Shown: positions 19,716-28,282 of the stretch, in pieces
How positions within the stretch are numbered: the first letter of the stretch is position 1
Layout: each line of letters opens with the position of its first letter
Assembly: GCA_900541415.1 (NCBI GenBank)
Contig: UQJP01000008.1
Span: 1 to 64,000, forward strand
Direction: 5' to 3'
From: an uncultured Odoribacter sp.
GTDB lineage: Bacteria; Bacteroidota; Bacteroidia; Bacteroidales; Marinifilaceae
DNA length: 64,000 bases
Made by a program: the position numbers and the translations under genes
The notes under the pieces: generated by a model
What the model saw: only the letters and a program-made list of their open reading frames with translations
Databases searched by the model: none
What the model was told of the DNA's origin: nothing

Positions 19716-20370
19716 TTTTCATCAAATGTGGGAACAACAACACTGTTCCCGGTTTCACATTCCTAAATCCGTTCAATCCGTTGATCCTTGCCACTTCATC
19801 CGCCAAACCGGAATCCCCGTATATCCGTTGGCACAATAAAGCAATGGTATCCCCGGCACCGAGCGCCACCATGTGCGACATATCCGGAGATTGCCGGTTC
19901 GCCTCTTTATCTGCTTCCGCCCGGTTCACAAACTCGGTGAATAACAGCGTAACTTTGGCCCGTAAAGGTTGGCCGTCGGGGGCAAACAACCCGTAAGTGG
20001 TTTTCATCTGCTTCAACCGCCCCTTAAACAATAAGGTACCCCAGGCAATCTCTATGAAATTCGACTGATGCCCATCCCCGTTATATTTATAAACCAGTTT
20101 TTCCAGTTCCCCGATCTTCTTCTTCACGGTATCGGCATCCTTCGTCCCTTCGATAACTCCGGTACAATCAATCTGCACATCCACAGAAAGCTCTTCGTTT
20201 TTGTAGCCGACAAATACAGGCGACTGCTTGTTTTGTCCCTGCTGCTTTCCCGGATCATATTTCACCTCCTTTTTCCCCTGATAATCCAGGGGAGAAATCT
20301 GGACGGTCATTTCACCGATTTTCTTACTGAACTTCTCATCCCCGTAGGCGATGATTTTCATTTTTTCCAT
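19708..20370 (-). CDS. LysM-domain baseplate hub protein (Afp7-like)
   Basis: This 220-aa protein has an N-terminal ~150 residues resembling the tube-like gp53/hub region of Afp7, and a C-terminal LysM-like module (about 165-215) with GDTIALLCQRIYGD and VKPGTVLLFP. Such proteins clamp the tube initiator to the baseplate in Afp and PVC. The start may be Met1 or Met4 (MKIIAYGDEK). It overlaps the spike gene by 8 bases and starts 6 bases after the DUF5908 stop. Confidence 0.85.
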   Translation of the reverse strand: MEKMKIIAYGDEKFSKKIGEMTVQISPLDYQGKKEVKYDPGKQQGQNKQSPVFVGYKNEELSVDVQIDCTGVIEGTKDADTVKKKIGELEKLVYKYNGDGHQSNFIEIAWGTLLFKGRLKQMKTTYGLFAPDGQPLRAKVTLLFTEFVNRAEADKEANRQSPDMSHMVALGAGDTIALLCQRIYGDSGLADEVARINGLNGFRNVKPGTVLLFPHLMKNG

Positions 20371-20376
20371 AGCGGC

Positions 20377-20544
20377 CTACCTTTCTCTCCGTCTGTATTC
20401 TATATATTCATTCCGGGGTATTTCCCGAAGAATCTCTTCCTTTAGCTGCTCCAGCAATTCAGCGGGAACAATATTTTCCCTCTCCCGTTCCTTTTCCTGT
20501 GTCACGGTGGTTTTTATGACAATTTCTTTGATAACTATCGGCAT
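20377..20544 (-). CDS. DUF5908 small eCIS protein
   Basis: This 55-aa protein begins MPIVIKEIVIKTTV, the DUF5908 signature, followed by a charged helix (EKERERENIVPAELLEQLKEEIL). The frame extends upstream to a GTG at 20565, but the ATG at 20544 gives the family's usual N-terminus and is chosen. DUF5908 genes regularly sit between the tube and LysM genes of eCIS loci, as here. Their function is not established; a small helper of tube or baseplate assembly is likely. Confidence 0.82.
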   Translation of the reverse strand: MPIVIKEIVIKTTVTQEKERERENIVPAELLEQLKEEILREIPRNEYIEYRRRER

Positions 20545-20571
20545 AACGATCTGTTTAAAATTCACTCACGT

Positions 20572-21033
20572 CTACTTTTTCCGTTCCAACAGATTATAGC
20601 ACAATTCCAGCGTTTCCACGGCCAGTTCATTTGCCTTTGCATTAAACGTGTTTACCTCCCATTTCACCGGATAAGCATTCGAACACCACCAGCACCGCAA
20701 AGCTTTCCCTTCCGCATCCATCAAATAGACCACGATATTACGCGGCTTGATTTTTTTAGCAAATCCGCCTTCCAGCGTATCTTTTATCCAGGTTTCAAGA
20801 CTATTGTCAAGAGGCTCCAGCGCCCGTTTCAACACCAAATTCCCATGCTTCACCATTTTAGGAATGGAATGGACAAAATCATTCTGTCCTCCCTCTTTCA
20901 ACTCCTCCACCTGCATTTCTATTTTCAATCCGGACACTTCCAAAAAATCCGTATCCGGAATTTTAGGCGATCCCTGTATCACTACCCGAAAGTAGAATGA
21001 TACAGGGGGCACCCATGTTTTCTCTGCCGCCAT
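20572..21033 (-). CDS. eCIS tube protein 2 (Afp5-like tube initiator)
   Basis: This 153-aa protein of the gp19/Hcp-like tube family has an opening PPVSFYFRVVIQG strand, SGLKIEMQVEELKEGG in the first third, and a C-terminal VNTFNAKANELAVETLELCYN strand-helix. In Afp/PVC clusters a second, slightly divergent tube gene encodes the ring joining tube to baseplate; position just before DUF5908 and LysM supports this. Its start ATG shares one base with the stop of the first tube gene (TAATG). Confidence 0.88.
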   Translation of the reverse strand: MAAEKTWVPPVSFYFRVVIQGSPKIPDTDFLEVSGLKIEMQVEELKEGGQNDFVHSIPKMVKHGNLVLKRALEPLDNSLETWIKDTLEGGFAKKIKPRNIVVYLMDAEGKALRCWWCSNAYPVKWEVNTFNAKANELAVETLELCYNLLERKK

Positions 21034-21485
21034 TATCCGTTAGCAATGGTCAAACCTTCATGCGCCAGATCGAGCGATTCCACGGCAGCCTCGTTACCGT
21101 CCGATTTCAAACTGACTCCGGTGATCTTTGTCGGCCAGGCGTTTGTTAATTTCCACACCATAGTCGGAGCCCCTCCTTCATCCAGCAAACTGATTGTAAC
21201 GGCTTTACGTTCAATTGTATTCAATTTGATCGTATTAAACCAGTCCCAGAATTTATTATCCTTTGCAAACACACCCTTTTTCAGGCTGACATTGCTCGAT
21301 TTTTTGATTCCGGGCATTTTGATCGTTGAAAACGCCGGGCTGTTTCCGTGACGATATTCAATGATTTGTGCTTCTATATCGAGGCCAGACACCTCTTTAC
21401 AGGCAATCTCTCCGATTCCGTCGACTTCCACTTTAAAATAGAAACTCGGCAACGGCCATACAGCATCTTGTTTTTCTCCTGCCAT
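21033..21485 (-). CDS. eCIS inner tube protein 1 (Afp1-like major tube)
   Basis: This 150-aa gp19-family protein has PLPSFYFKVEVDG at the N-terminus, KEVSGLDIEAQIIEYRHG, and a C-terminal GNEAAVESLDLAHEG. The two tube proteins share this layout and are about equally long. Being next to the sheath gene, it most likely forms the bulk of the inner tube; 43 bases separate it from the sheath stop. Confidence 0.9.
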   Translation of the reverse strand: MAGEKQDAVWPLPSFYFKVEVDGIGEIACKEVSGLDIEAQIIEYRHGNSPAFSTIKMPGIKKSSNVSLKKGVFAKDNKFWDWFNTIKLNTIERKAVTISLLDEGGAPTMVWKLTNAWPTKITGVSLKSDGNEAAVESLDLAHEGLTIANG

Positions 21486-21528
21486 AACTTTACATATTTA
21501 ATGGTTAATTATCCGATTGACAAATTAC

Positions 21529-23019
21529 TTAACTTTTCTGCATCTGTTGCTGGAAAGTGATTTCGATAAATTCTGCCGGACGGGTGATGGCCACCAGAAC
21601 GGTAATTCTCATAATACCTTCCAGAATATCCTCCGGAGTCATCGTATCTCCCAATCCCACATGCACACTATATGCATCTTCCGGCACAGCTCCGGCCAAT
21701 CCGCCGCGCTTCCACACCCCTCTCAGGAAATTTTCAATCATACTCTTGATATTCAGCCACGTATTCGCCTCGTTAGGATCGAACACATAAGCTCTCGCCG
21801 CATTCTTTACCGATTCTTCCAAAAATATCATGGTACGGCGCACATTGATATACCTCCAGTCCAGCGAATTACCGTCGAGCGTACGGGCTCCCCACACCTT
21901 CACGCCTTCTCCGGTAAACGTACGGATAGCATTCACCGCTTTTCCGGACAGAGGCACATTCAAATCCTCCTGATCGTCATGCGAAATATTCACGGTGGGA
22001 GCCACCACGTTGCAAAGCGAATAATTGGCCGGAGCTTTCCATACGCCACGGGTATTGTCCACCATCGTATAAAGACCTGCCATAGCCGCACCCGGAGGCA
22101 AAAGATTCACCCTCTGCCGGATTTCCTTCAACACCGCGCGGTAAACCTGGCTATTCTGCAGCAAAATAGTATGCAACAGGTCGCGGTCTACGGGAGCCAA
22201 TCCCGCATCTTCCAATTTCGCAATCTGTTCCAGAATCTGGGCTTGCCTGTTTTCGTCTTTCCATTCTGCCACTTCAGCTTCCAGCAGCTCTTTCAATTTT
22301 GGAATACCCACATTGGCAAAAGTGATACTCTTTTCCGAAACGACGGAAGTATTCAGCCAGGGATAATATGCAGCGCCGAAAGCTAAAAAGTTACTGCCGA
22401 TTGCCTCCCGGAATTCCAGCACCACATCGCCGTCCGGATCCTGCCGTCCCTTATAACCGCCGAATACATCCAAAATGGCAAAACGATTCTTCATCTTATT
22501 GCCGCAATGCATCAGCACCGCCTGTTGCACGCCCACACAAGCATCTTTGGCAAGGCAAATGGCTTCCGGCACCAACACCAAAGTCGGCTCCTGCTCCTTG
22601 ACCAAAGTCTCGACTCCGGCCGTAAACTTATCTGCCTCGAAATCCTTCGTATAATCCCCCACCGACACGATATAACAAGGGCCGCCGCCATTGGCATAAA
22701 AAAGCAGCATGTTATAATACAGGGAATACGCTTGATTCGATTGTACCAAACGATACCCCTTACCCCCCAACATCAATTCGGGCTCACTTCCTTCGGCTTC
22801 CTGTATTTCGAACACAGGGGAAGGCTCTCCGCCGAAAAAAGAACGGTATTCTGCCATAGACGTAATTCGCCATGGTTTGTTTGTCAACGATTTATTGCCG
22901 TTCACCGCAATCTCGGTATGCCCGATAAAAGCGGGGACAGCGGTCGCAACCTCGACGACCGAATTCGGAAATGCGTTTTTCTCTACGATATAAACGCCAG
23001 GTGTTTTCATTGCTGCCAT
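21529..23019 (-). CDS. Contractile sheath protein (Afp2-4-like)
   Basis: This 496-aa protein has the tail-sheath N-terminus MKTPGVYIVEKNAFPNSVVEVATAVPAFIGHTE and the conserved C-terminal core: WRYINVRRTMIFLEESV, NIKSMIENFLRGVWKRGG, and a final strand ending PAEFIEITFQQQMQ. The start is M1 or M4. Only this single sheath gene is present in the window, whereas Afp and PVC carry three. It follows the 213-aa unknown gene by 45 bases. Confidence 0.95.
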   Translation of the reverse strand: MAAMKTPGVYIVEKNAFPNSVVEVATAVPAFIGHTEIAVNGNKSLTNKPWRITSMAEYRSFFGGEPSPVFEIQEAEGSEPELMLGGKGYRLVQSNQAYSLYYNMLLFYANGGGPCYIVSVGDYTKDFEADKFTAGVETLVKEQEPTLVLVPEAICLAKDACVGVQQAVLMHCGNKMKNRFAILDVFGGYKGRQDPDGDVVLEFREAIGSNFLAFGAAYYPWLNTSVVSEKSITFANVGIPKLKELLEAEVAEWKDENRQAQILEQIAKLEDAGLAPVDRDLLHTILLQNSQVYRAVLKEIRQRVNLLPPGAAMAGLYTMVDNTRGVWKAPANYSLCNVVAPTVNISHDDQEDLNVPLSGKAVNAIRTFTGEGVKVWGARTLDGNSLDWRYINVRRTMIFLEESVKNAARAYVFDPNEANTWLNIKSMIENFLRGVWKRGGLAGAVPEDAYSVHVGLGDTMTPEDILEGIMRITVLVAITRPAEFIEITFQQQMQKS

Positions 23020-23064
23020 ACACTCTTCATTTTAAATTAGTAATTCATATATTAACTTCACAAA

Positions 23065-23706
23065 TCAATAATACACCACTTGCCGGACACACCCTTCCGC
23101 CGCATAAACAAACTGTCCCGGACGGGGAAACAGGACATTTTTACTCAGCACCCTACTCCCTAACACTTTACGTTCCAGCAACCGAAGGTGATAACTATAC
23201 TTTTCCTGCAACACCACTTTTTCCTCCGTCACCGTTCTCCAGGCCTGCTTTCCCGATTCAACCACCCTCTCCATAGGGGAAAAATGTAACAACCCGTCGG
23301 TTTCCAGCAACTCAATCTGTTTTTCGTCCTGTCCTTCACGCGGAATGAAAACATATTCCCAGTTCAGTTCCTTTACCTTAAAATCCAGCACAATTTCATC
23401 TCCCGGCTTTATGGCCGACACGGGATAGGCCACCTGCTGAAAATCGGCCGAATTTTCCGTCACATATAAAAATACGCCATCGGTGATACTCCTTTCCAAT
23501 ACGATTTCATCCTCCTCATCCCACTCCACTTCCCGTGTTCCTAAAATTCCCCACTCATTTTCCGCCAGTTTCCTCCACATGCCCCCTCTGCGCTTCAACA
23601 GTTTTAAAGTTCGCGAATCCGGGGATAACTCCACTCCCCGGCACAATCCCCCGGAATAAAATCCGTGAACGACTTTCCATTTTATGAGTACCTCTATCCC
23701 GCTCAT
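23065..23706 (-). CDS. Unknown eCIS-linked protein between cap and sheath genes
   Basis: This is a 213-aa protein with no family I recognise. The ATG at 23706 overlaps the DUF4255 stop (ATGA), so it is chosen over the upstream in-frame Met at 23721. It is predicted soluble and beta-rich, with repeated short E/V/L strands and an N-terminal LIKWKVVHGFYSGGLCRGVEL segment. It contains no signal peptide, membrane segment or catalytic motif. Strict coupling to the DUF4255 gene argues for a structural role near the cap or sheath end. Confidence 0.7.
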   Translation of the reverse strand: MSGIEVLIKWKVVHGFYSGGLCRGVELSPDSRTLKLLKRRGGMWRKLAENEWGILGTREVEWDEEDEIVLERSITDGVFLYVTENSADFQQVAYPVSAIKPGDEIVLDFKVKELNWEYVFIPREGQDEKQIELLETDGLLHFSPMERVVESGKQAWRTVTEEKVVLQEKYSYHLRLLERKVLGSRVLSKNVLFPRPGQFVYAAEGCVRQVVYY

Positions 23707-24248
23707 GACCCGAGTTTCCAATCTGGTTTCTTTACGCTTGAAGTCACCCCTCTCACTTCCCCGCTATCAAAAGTCAGCATCCTCACCTTACACACGACGG
23801 ATGGATAATACTTACCTCCCAATATGCTCCATACATTAGTCAGCTCCTGTATGCTCAGGGACACTAATTCCAGCGTAAACTTCTGTCCTCCCGGCAAAGC
23901 AAACCCCGATTCTCCCTGCAAAAACTGAACGGTCATAGAAAGCATCCGCAACCCGTCTGAATATCGTTTATCTTCATATACCGCAGCAATGACCAGATAT
24001 AAATTAATGTGCCACGCCGGGGACTTTTTTCCCATCCGTCCCGAACTGTCCTGACTATACCCGGCGGCAAACCCGGCAGCCCCTTCCCGCTCCACATTCA
24101 ACAAAGAAATCAGCATCCGGTTCATTCCCTCTTCCGGCTCTTCCGTTCCGGGAGTTCCCAAAGCCACCAAGGTTTCGGGCAGATCATAAAAACTACCCAG
24201 GTACTCATTCAGCTTATCTGAAATAAACGACAGAACATTACCGATCAT
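23703..24248 (-). CDS. DUF4255/Pvc16-N cap or tail-terminator protein (Afp16-like)
   Basis: This 181-aa protein opens ISDKLNEYL and contains MNRMLISLLNVEREG, then the family block SPAWHINLYLVIAAVYEDKRYSDGLRMLSMTVQFLQG. DUF4255 proteins correspond to Afp16/Pvc16, which terminate and cap the distal end of tube and sheath. It is the first gene of the eCIS operon, with its ATG about 60 bases after the candidate promoter. Confidence 0.9.
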   Translation of the reverse strand: MIGNVLSFISDKLNEYLGSFYDLPETLVALGTPGTEEPEEGMNRMLISLLNVEREGAAGFAAGYSQDSSGRMGKKSPAWHINLYLVIAAVYEDKRYSDGLRMLSMTVQFLQGESGFALPGGQKFTLELVSLSIQELTNVWSILGGKYYPSVVCKVRMLTFDSGEVRGVTSSVKKPDWKLGS

Positions 24249-24306
24249 CGCTTTACTTTATTTATATCCACACAATAAAACACAAACAAAACACAATTTT
24301 ATGTAT

Positions 24307-24341
24307 CAAACATAAACAGATATAATCACATTTTTCACAAA
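24307..24341 (-). promoter_or_regulatory. Candidate eCIS operon promoter with perfect -7 box
   Basis: On the minus strand the -7 box TATGTTTG (24307-24314) matches the Bacteroidota consensus TAnnTTTG. A TTTG (24338-24341) lies 23 bases upstream, slightly beyond the usual 19-21. An ACCGGA/TCCGGT dyad (24349-24354, 24368-24373) directly upstream could be an operator or the AraC gene's terminator. Confidence 0.55.
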
Positions 24342-24395
24342 TTCCAATACCGGAATCGGCAAAACAATCCGGTTTCAAACAAGAACAAACCCTTT

Positions 24396-25139
24396 TCACA
24401 AATTTGCCCTCGGCACTTCCAAATTAGCCTTTTTCCATTGTTTGGGCGATACGCCAAAATGCTCCCGGAAACAGGCATTGAACGTATTGATATTCTTATA
24501 GCCCACCTGATTTGCAATCCGGCATATTTCCAAAGAAGTAGACAGCAACAATTCTTTAGCTTCCTCCAAACGATAATAATTAACGAAGCGAAAAAAATTA
24601 TATCCGAATTTCTGGTTCAGAACTCTGGACAGATAAGTCCGGTTCGTTCCGATCCGCATAGCCACATCCTCGATATGTAATTCAAATTCCCGGTAAATCC
24701 GCTCCTTTTCAAAAAGTTCCGACAAACGGCGGCTAATCCACTCCTCGGTACTTTCCTGCCCCTGATCCACAACCGAGTCATCGGAATCCTCCGCACCACA
24801 ACCGGAAGCACCGGATTGCTTTAAGGCGGGAAAAACCATCGTATTCCGGTAAACAAACCAGCCCAAAACAGCAACCTCGCCCACAAGCAACAGGGCAATC
24901 CAGGGAGCAGCCCAAAGCCCCTGATAAAATTCCAACACTTTATATACACATACCACCGCCAGAACTGTAAACAATAATAAATAAAGCATCGCCACACAAT
25001 AAATCAATACACGCAGGGCACTACAATTCCGTCCGGCACGTTTCCAGGCCGGATACAGCAAAAGAATGCCGCCCGAAACCACACACACCAAAGCCACGGG
25101 TATACTTCCGAAAACATAAAATAATCCAGATTGCTCCAT
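24396..25139 (-). CDS. Membrane-anchored AraC-family regulator
   Basis: This 247-aa protein starts at the ATG at 25139, chosen over an in-frame Met 29 codons upstream because AT-rich sequence (AAATTAAATTTT) precedes it. Three hydrophobic segments fill the first ~110 residues. A linker with Ser/Asp/Glu follows, then a C-terminal AraC double helix-turn-helix (RIGTNRTYLSRVLNQKFGYN and ICRIANQVGYKNINTFNACF). The gene is on the same strand, 147 bases upstream of the first eCIS gene, so it is a natural candidate regulator of that cluster. What signal its membrane part senses cannot be told from sequence. Confidence 0.85.
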   Translation of the reverse strand: MEQSGLFYVFGSIPVALVCVVSGGILLLYPAWKRAGRNCSALRVLIYCVAMLYLLLFTVLAVVCVYKVLEFYQGLWAAPWIALLLVGEVAVLGWFVYRNTMVFPALKQSGASGCGAEDSDDSVVDQGQESTEEWISRRLSELFEKERIYREFELHIEDVAMRIGTNRTYLSRVLNQKFGYNFFRFVNYYRLEEAKELLLSTSLEICRIANQVGYKNINTFNACFREHFGVSPKQWKKANLEVPRANL

Positions 25140-25373
25140 AAAATTTAATTTAGAATAGCCGATAGTATTTAGCGACTCAATATTATCGATTATCTCCAAA
25201 ACAAAATTTCCAATACGTAAAAACAACTTATCAAATCATCAAAAACAAGCCTGAAATCGTCAAAAACAACCGAATCCGTAAAACATTTCTCCCCCCGACA
25301 GCCCTATCCTGTCTTTTCATGAATTTTATACATTCTTAGGCAAGCCTTCTCCACCAGTCAGAAGAAGTTTTGT

Positions 25374-25381
25374 TATCTTTG
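25374..25381 (+). promoter_or_regulatory. Perfect -7 box upstream of dinB
   Basis: TATCTTTG fits TAnnTTTG exactly and lies 16 bases before the dinB start codon. No good TTTG at the -33 spacing is visible, so it may depend on an activator or be weak. Confidence 0.45.
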
Positions 25382-25397
25382 ATCAACAAACAGGATT

Positions 25398-26471
25398 GTG
25401 GAAGAAAAAAAGATCATACATATCGATATGGACGCATTCTACGCGTCGGTGGAACAAAGGGACCATCCCGAATACAGGGGTAAGCCTCTGGCAGTGGGAC
25501 GGGCGGAAGAACGTGGCGTTGTTGCCGCTGCCAGCTACGAAGCCCGGCGTTACGGGGTGCGGTCGGCAATGTCGTCGATAAAAGCCTTGAAACTCTGTCC
25601 CGATCTGATCTTTGTGCCGGGACGGATGGATGTGTACAAAGCGATTTCGGCTGAAATCCGGGAAATTTTCCTGGAATACACCGATCTGATCGAACCTCTG
25701 TCTTTGGACGAAGCCTTCCTGGACGTTACGGAAAACAAAAAAGGGATTCCCCTGGCTTTGGACATCGCTAAAGCCATCAAGCAGGAAATCCGGGAAAAAC
25801 TGGGACTGGTGGCCTCTGCCGGAGTATCGTACAATAAGTTTCTCGCCAAAATCGCTTCGGACTACCGGAAACCCGACGGACTTTATGTGATACACCCCCA
25901 AAAAGCAGAAGCCTTTATCGCCCGCCTCCCCATCGAAGCCTTCTGGGGGGTAGGAAAAATAACGGCAAAAAAAATGCATTCCCTCGGAGTGCATAACGGA
26001 GCGAAACTAAAAACCTGCTCCCTTGAATTTCTGACCCGCAATTTTGGAAAAGCAGGACAAATCTATTACAATTTTTCCAGAGGCATCGATACCCGTCCGG
26101 TGGAGGCGGAAAGAATCCGGAAATCCGTAGGATGTGAAAGCACATTCGAACACGACCTCACCAATCACACGGCACTCATCATCAACCTGTGGCATATAGC
26201 CAACGACTTGCTACGCCGTTTGGAAAGATCCGGATTTAAAGGACATACCCTTACCTTAAAGGTGAAATTCAACGATTTCACCCAAAAGACCCGGAGCATC
26301 AGTGTAGGCCACGAATTGAAAACGATGCAGGAAATCCTGCCGCTGGCCAAACAATTATTGAACGATCTGCAACTGGCCGACTATAAAATACGCCTTATGG
26401 GGCTAACTGTCTCCAATCCGGTCGATGAAAGCAATTCCCACGATCCCGTCCAGCTATCGTTCGACTTCTGA
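25398..26471 (+). CDS. dinB: DNA polymerase IV (Y-family)
   Basis: This 357-aa protein starts at a GTG (25398), which gives the usual short N-terminus before IIHIDMDAFYASVE. Catalytic acids Asp10, Asp104 and Glu105 (SLDEAFLD) are present. The thumb helix-hairpin-helix (PIEAFWGVGKITAKKM) follows, and the C-terminus is a little-finger domain ending QLSFDF, a clean beta-clamp binding motif. It performs error-prone translesion synthesis. It is convergent with the pirin gene (9-base gap) and divergent from the AraC gene. Confidence 0.95.
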   Translation: MEEKKIIHIDMDAFYASVEQRDHPEYRGKPLAVGRAEERGVVAAASYEARRYGVRSAMSSIKALKLCPDLIFVPGRMDVYKAISAEIREIFLEYTDLIEPLSLDEAFLDVTENKKGIPLALDIAKAIKQEIREKLGLVASAGVSYNKFLAKIASDYRKPDGLYVIHPQKAEAFIARLPIEAFWGVGKITAKKMHSLGVHNGAKLKTCSLEFLTRNFGKAGQIYYNFSRGIDTRPVEAERIRKSVGCESTFEHDLTNHTALIINLWHIANDLLRRLERSGFKGHTLTLKVKFNDFTQKTRSISVGHELKTMQEILPLAKQLLNDLQLADYKIRLMGLTVSNPVDESNSHDPVQLSFDF

Positions 26472-26480
26472 AAACGGCTT

Positions 26481-27188
26481 TTACAGCATAATCACTTCGA
26501 TTAGCAGCACAAAAGAATCTTGTTTTGCCTCTACCTTAAAGCTTTCCGTATCGTAGATACCCATTCCGTCACGTCTCGACAACACCGTATCGCCGATTTT
26601 CACTTCCCCTTCGATCACAAAACAATAAACTCCCGTATGTTTGGCATGCACTTTATATTCCACCTCAACCCCGCTTTCCAGTTCGCCTAATGAAAACCAG
26701 GCATCCTGCAAAATAGAAGCCACCCCGGAACTGTCGGGAGCTATAATAGTACCGAATTTATTTTTTTTATCTACTTTCCTTATATCGTAATTCTTATAAA
26801 CGGGAACGGTGTTGTTTACCCTCGGAATAACCCAGATTTGCAGGAATTGCAGCATTTCGGTCTTACTGTCATTATATTCGCTGTGATAAATACCGCTTCC
26901 GGTGCTCATCACCTGAATATCCCCCGGAGTGATCACATCGCTATGCTCCAGGCTATCGCCGTGCCGCAAATATCCCTTCAAAGGAATGGAGATCACCTCC
27001 ATATTTTTATGTGGATGCGTGTCAAACCCCATTGTAGGAGCCACCGTATCGTCGTTCAACACCCGTAACGCACCGAAATGTATCCGGTCGGGATTATAAT
27101 AATCGGCAAAACTAAAGGTATGGTAAGTCTTCAACCATCCGTAATCGGCATGTCCTCTGGAGTTTGCCTTATCTAATACAATTTTCAT
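26481..27188 (-). CDS. Pirin family protein (YhhW-like bicupin)
   Basis: This 235-aa protein has two cupin folds. The N-terminal cupin carries the metal-binding set HPHKNME followed by LEHSD and an HSEYN block, the pattern of pirin/quercetinase proteins. The C-terminal cupin lacks metal ligands. Family members are iron-binding proteins, some with quercetin 2,3-dioxygenase activity; the physiological substrate here is unknown. It is transcribed divergently from the DMT transporter gene. Confidence 0.9.
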   Translation of the reverse strand: MKIVLDKANSRGHADYGWLKTYHTFSFADYYNPDRIHFGALRVLNDDTVAPTMGFDTHPHKNMEVISIPLKGYLRHGDSLEHSDVITPGDIQVMSTGSGIYHSEYNDSKTEMLQFLQIWVIPRVNNTVPVYKNYDIRKVDKKNKFGTIIAPDSSGVASILQDAWFSLGELESGVEVEYKVHAKHTGVYCFVIEGEVKIGDTVLSRRDGMGIYDTESFKVEAKQDSFVLLIEVIML

Positions 27189-27282
27189 GGTATAAATATT
27201 TTTATTTGTAATGAATTATCTAAAAGATTAAACGTATTGAAACAAATTAATGTTTCCTTCGTTTATAAAGAAAATTTAAAAC

Positions 27283-28263
27283 ATGGCAAAAATCCGCGAA
27301 CTTACCGGGCATCTTATGGCATTGGGCGCTATATTGATTTATAGTTTCAATACCAACTTCATGAAAGTGATTATGCCCGTCCATATAGAACCCGAAGGGC
27401 TGGTGGTGTTAAGATGCGCTTTCGGAACTATCGGATTCTGGCTTATCGGACTGTTCGTCGCCCCCCAAACCTCGCCCAAGCCGGGAAAAAAAGACATCCT
27501 GATGATGATGCTGGGCGGAGTGTTAGGGATGGGAGCAAACCTATTGCTATATCTGCGAGGCTTATCCATGACCGGACCGGTAGATGCTTTCGTGATACGT
27601 ACGGTGCAACCGATTATCGTTATCCTGCTTGCCGTGATTTTTCTACATGCCACGTTCAATAAATACAAAGCCCTGGGTATCCTGCTGGGACTTGCCGGAA
27701 CGATATATGTGTCCGTGATGCCCCACGAAGGCAAAGTCCACGATTCTTTCGGAGGGGATATGCTGGTGTTTCTGTCTTCGGTGTCTTATGCTTTCTACCT
27801 GATCCTGATAAAACCCTACACGACAAAATTCAATTCCCTATACGTGATGAAATGGATGAGCCTGGCCGCCTTTATCATATCGCTCCCTTTCGGCATACGT
27901 CAATTGGTAACGGCTCCTTTATTCCACGAACCGACAGCCACACACGTCTGGCTTGAAATGGGATACATCTTAATATTCGCTACACTTATCGGTTATTTCC
28001 TGAACCTGAAAGCTTTAAATTACATCACTCCTTTTGTGGAAAGTGTATATATTTATTTACTTCCGATCACGGGAGCGGCCGTATCCATCGGAATGGGACT
28101 ACAAAAATTTTCCTGGCACGACCCGATTGCCCTGGCGTTGATTATAGCGGGTTTTATATTGATCAATCTGAAAAAGAAAGGGAAAAAAGGAGCTGCCGCC
28201 TCCCCGGCAATACCCCCGGTAACAGTCGGCGGAACCGACTCCCCCAACTCTTCCATGGAATAG
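27283..28263 (+). CDS. EamA/DMT-family membrane transporter
   Basis: This 326-aa protein has about ten hydrophobic segments in two EamA halves, the second starting near residue 160 (GGDMLVFLSSVSYAFYLILIKPYT). A short Lys/Pro/Ala/Gly-rich cytosolic tail follows the last helix. Such proteins export or import small metabolites; the substrate cannot be told. It is 19 bases upstream of the phosphatase gene, so the two probably form one transcript. Confidence 0.9.
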   Translation: MAKIRELTGHLMALGAILIYSFNTNFMKVIMPVHIEPEGLVVLRCAFGTIGFWLIGLFVAPQTSPKPGKKDILMMMLGGVLGMGANLLLYLRGLSMTGPVDAFVIRTVQPIIVILLAVIFLHATFNKYKALGILLGLAGTIYVSVMPHEGKVHDSFGGDMLVFLSSVSYAFYLILIKPYTTKFNSLYVMKWMSLAAFIISLPFGIRQLVTAPLFHEPTATHVWLEMGYILIFATLIGYFLNLKALNYITPFVESVYIYLLPITGAAVSIGMGLQKFSWHDPIALALIIAGFILINLKKKGKKGAAASPAIPPVTVGGTDSPNSSME

Positions 28264-28282
28264 TTTTATTAAGCATATCGGT

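Noticed and set aside
20545..20565. Upstream GTG start of DUF5908
   Set aside because: The ATG at 20544 gives the family N-terminus MPIVIKEIVIK.
1..24248. Prophage or R-type tailocin
   Set aside because: No terminase, capsid, portal, integrase, holin or lysin genes; DUF4157, DUF4255, DUF5908 and the AAA+ ATPase point to an eCIS.
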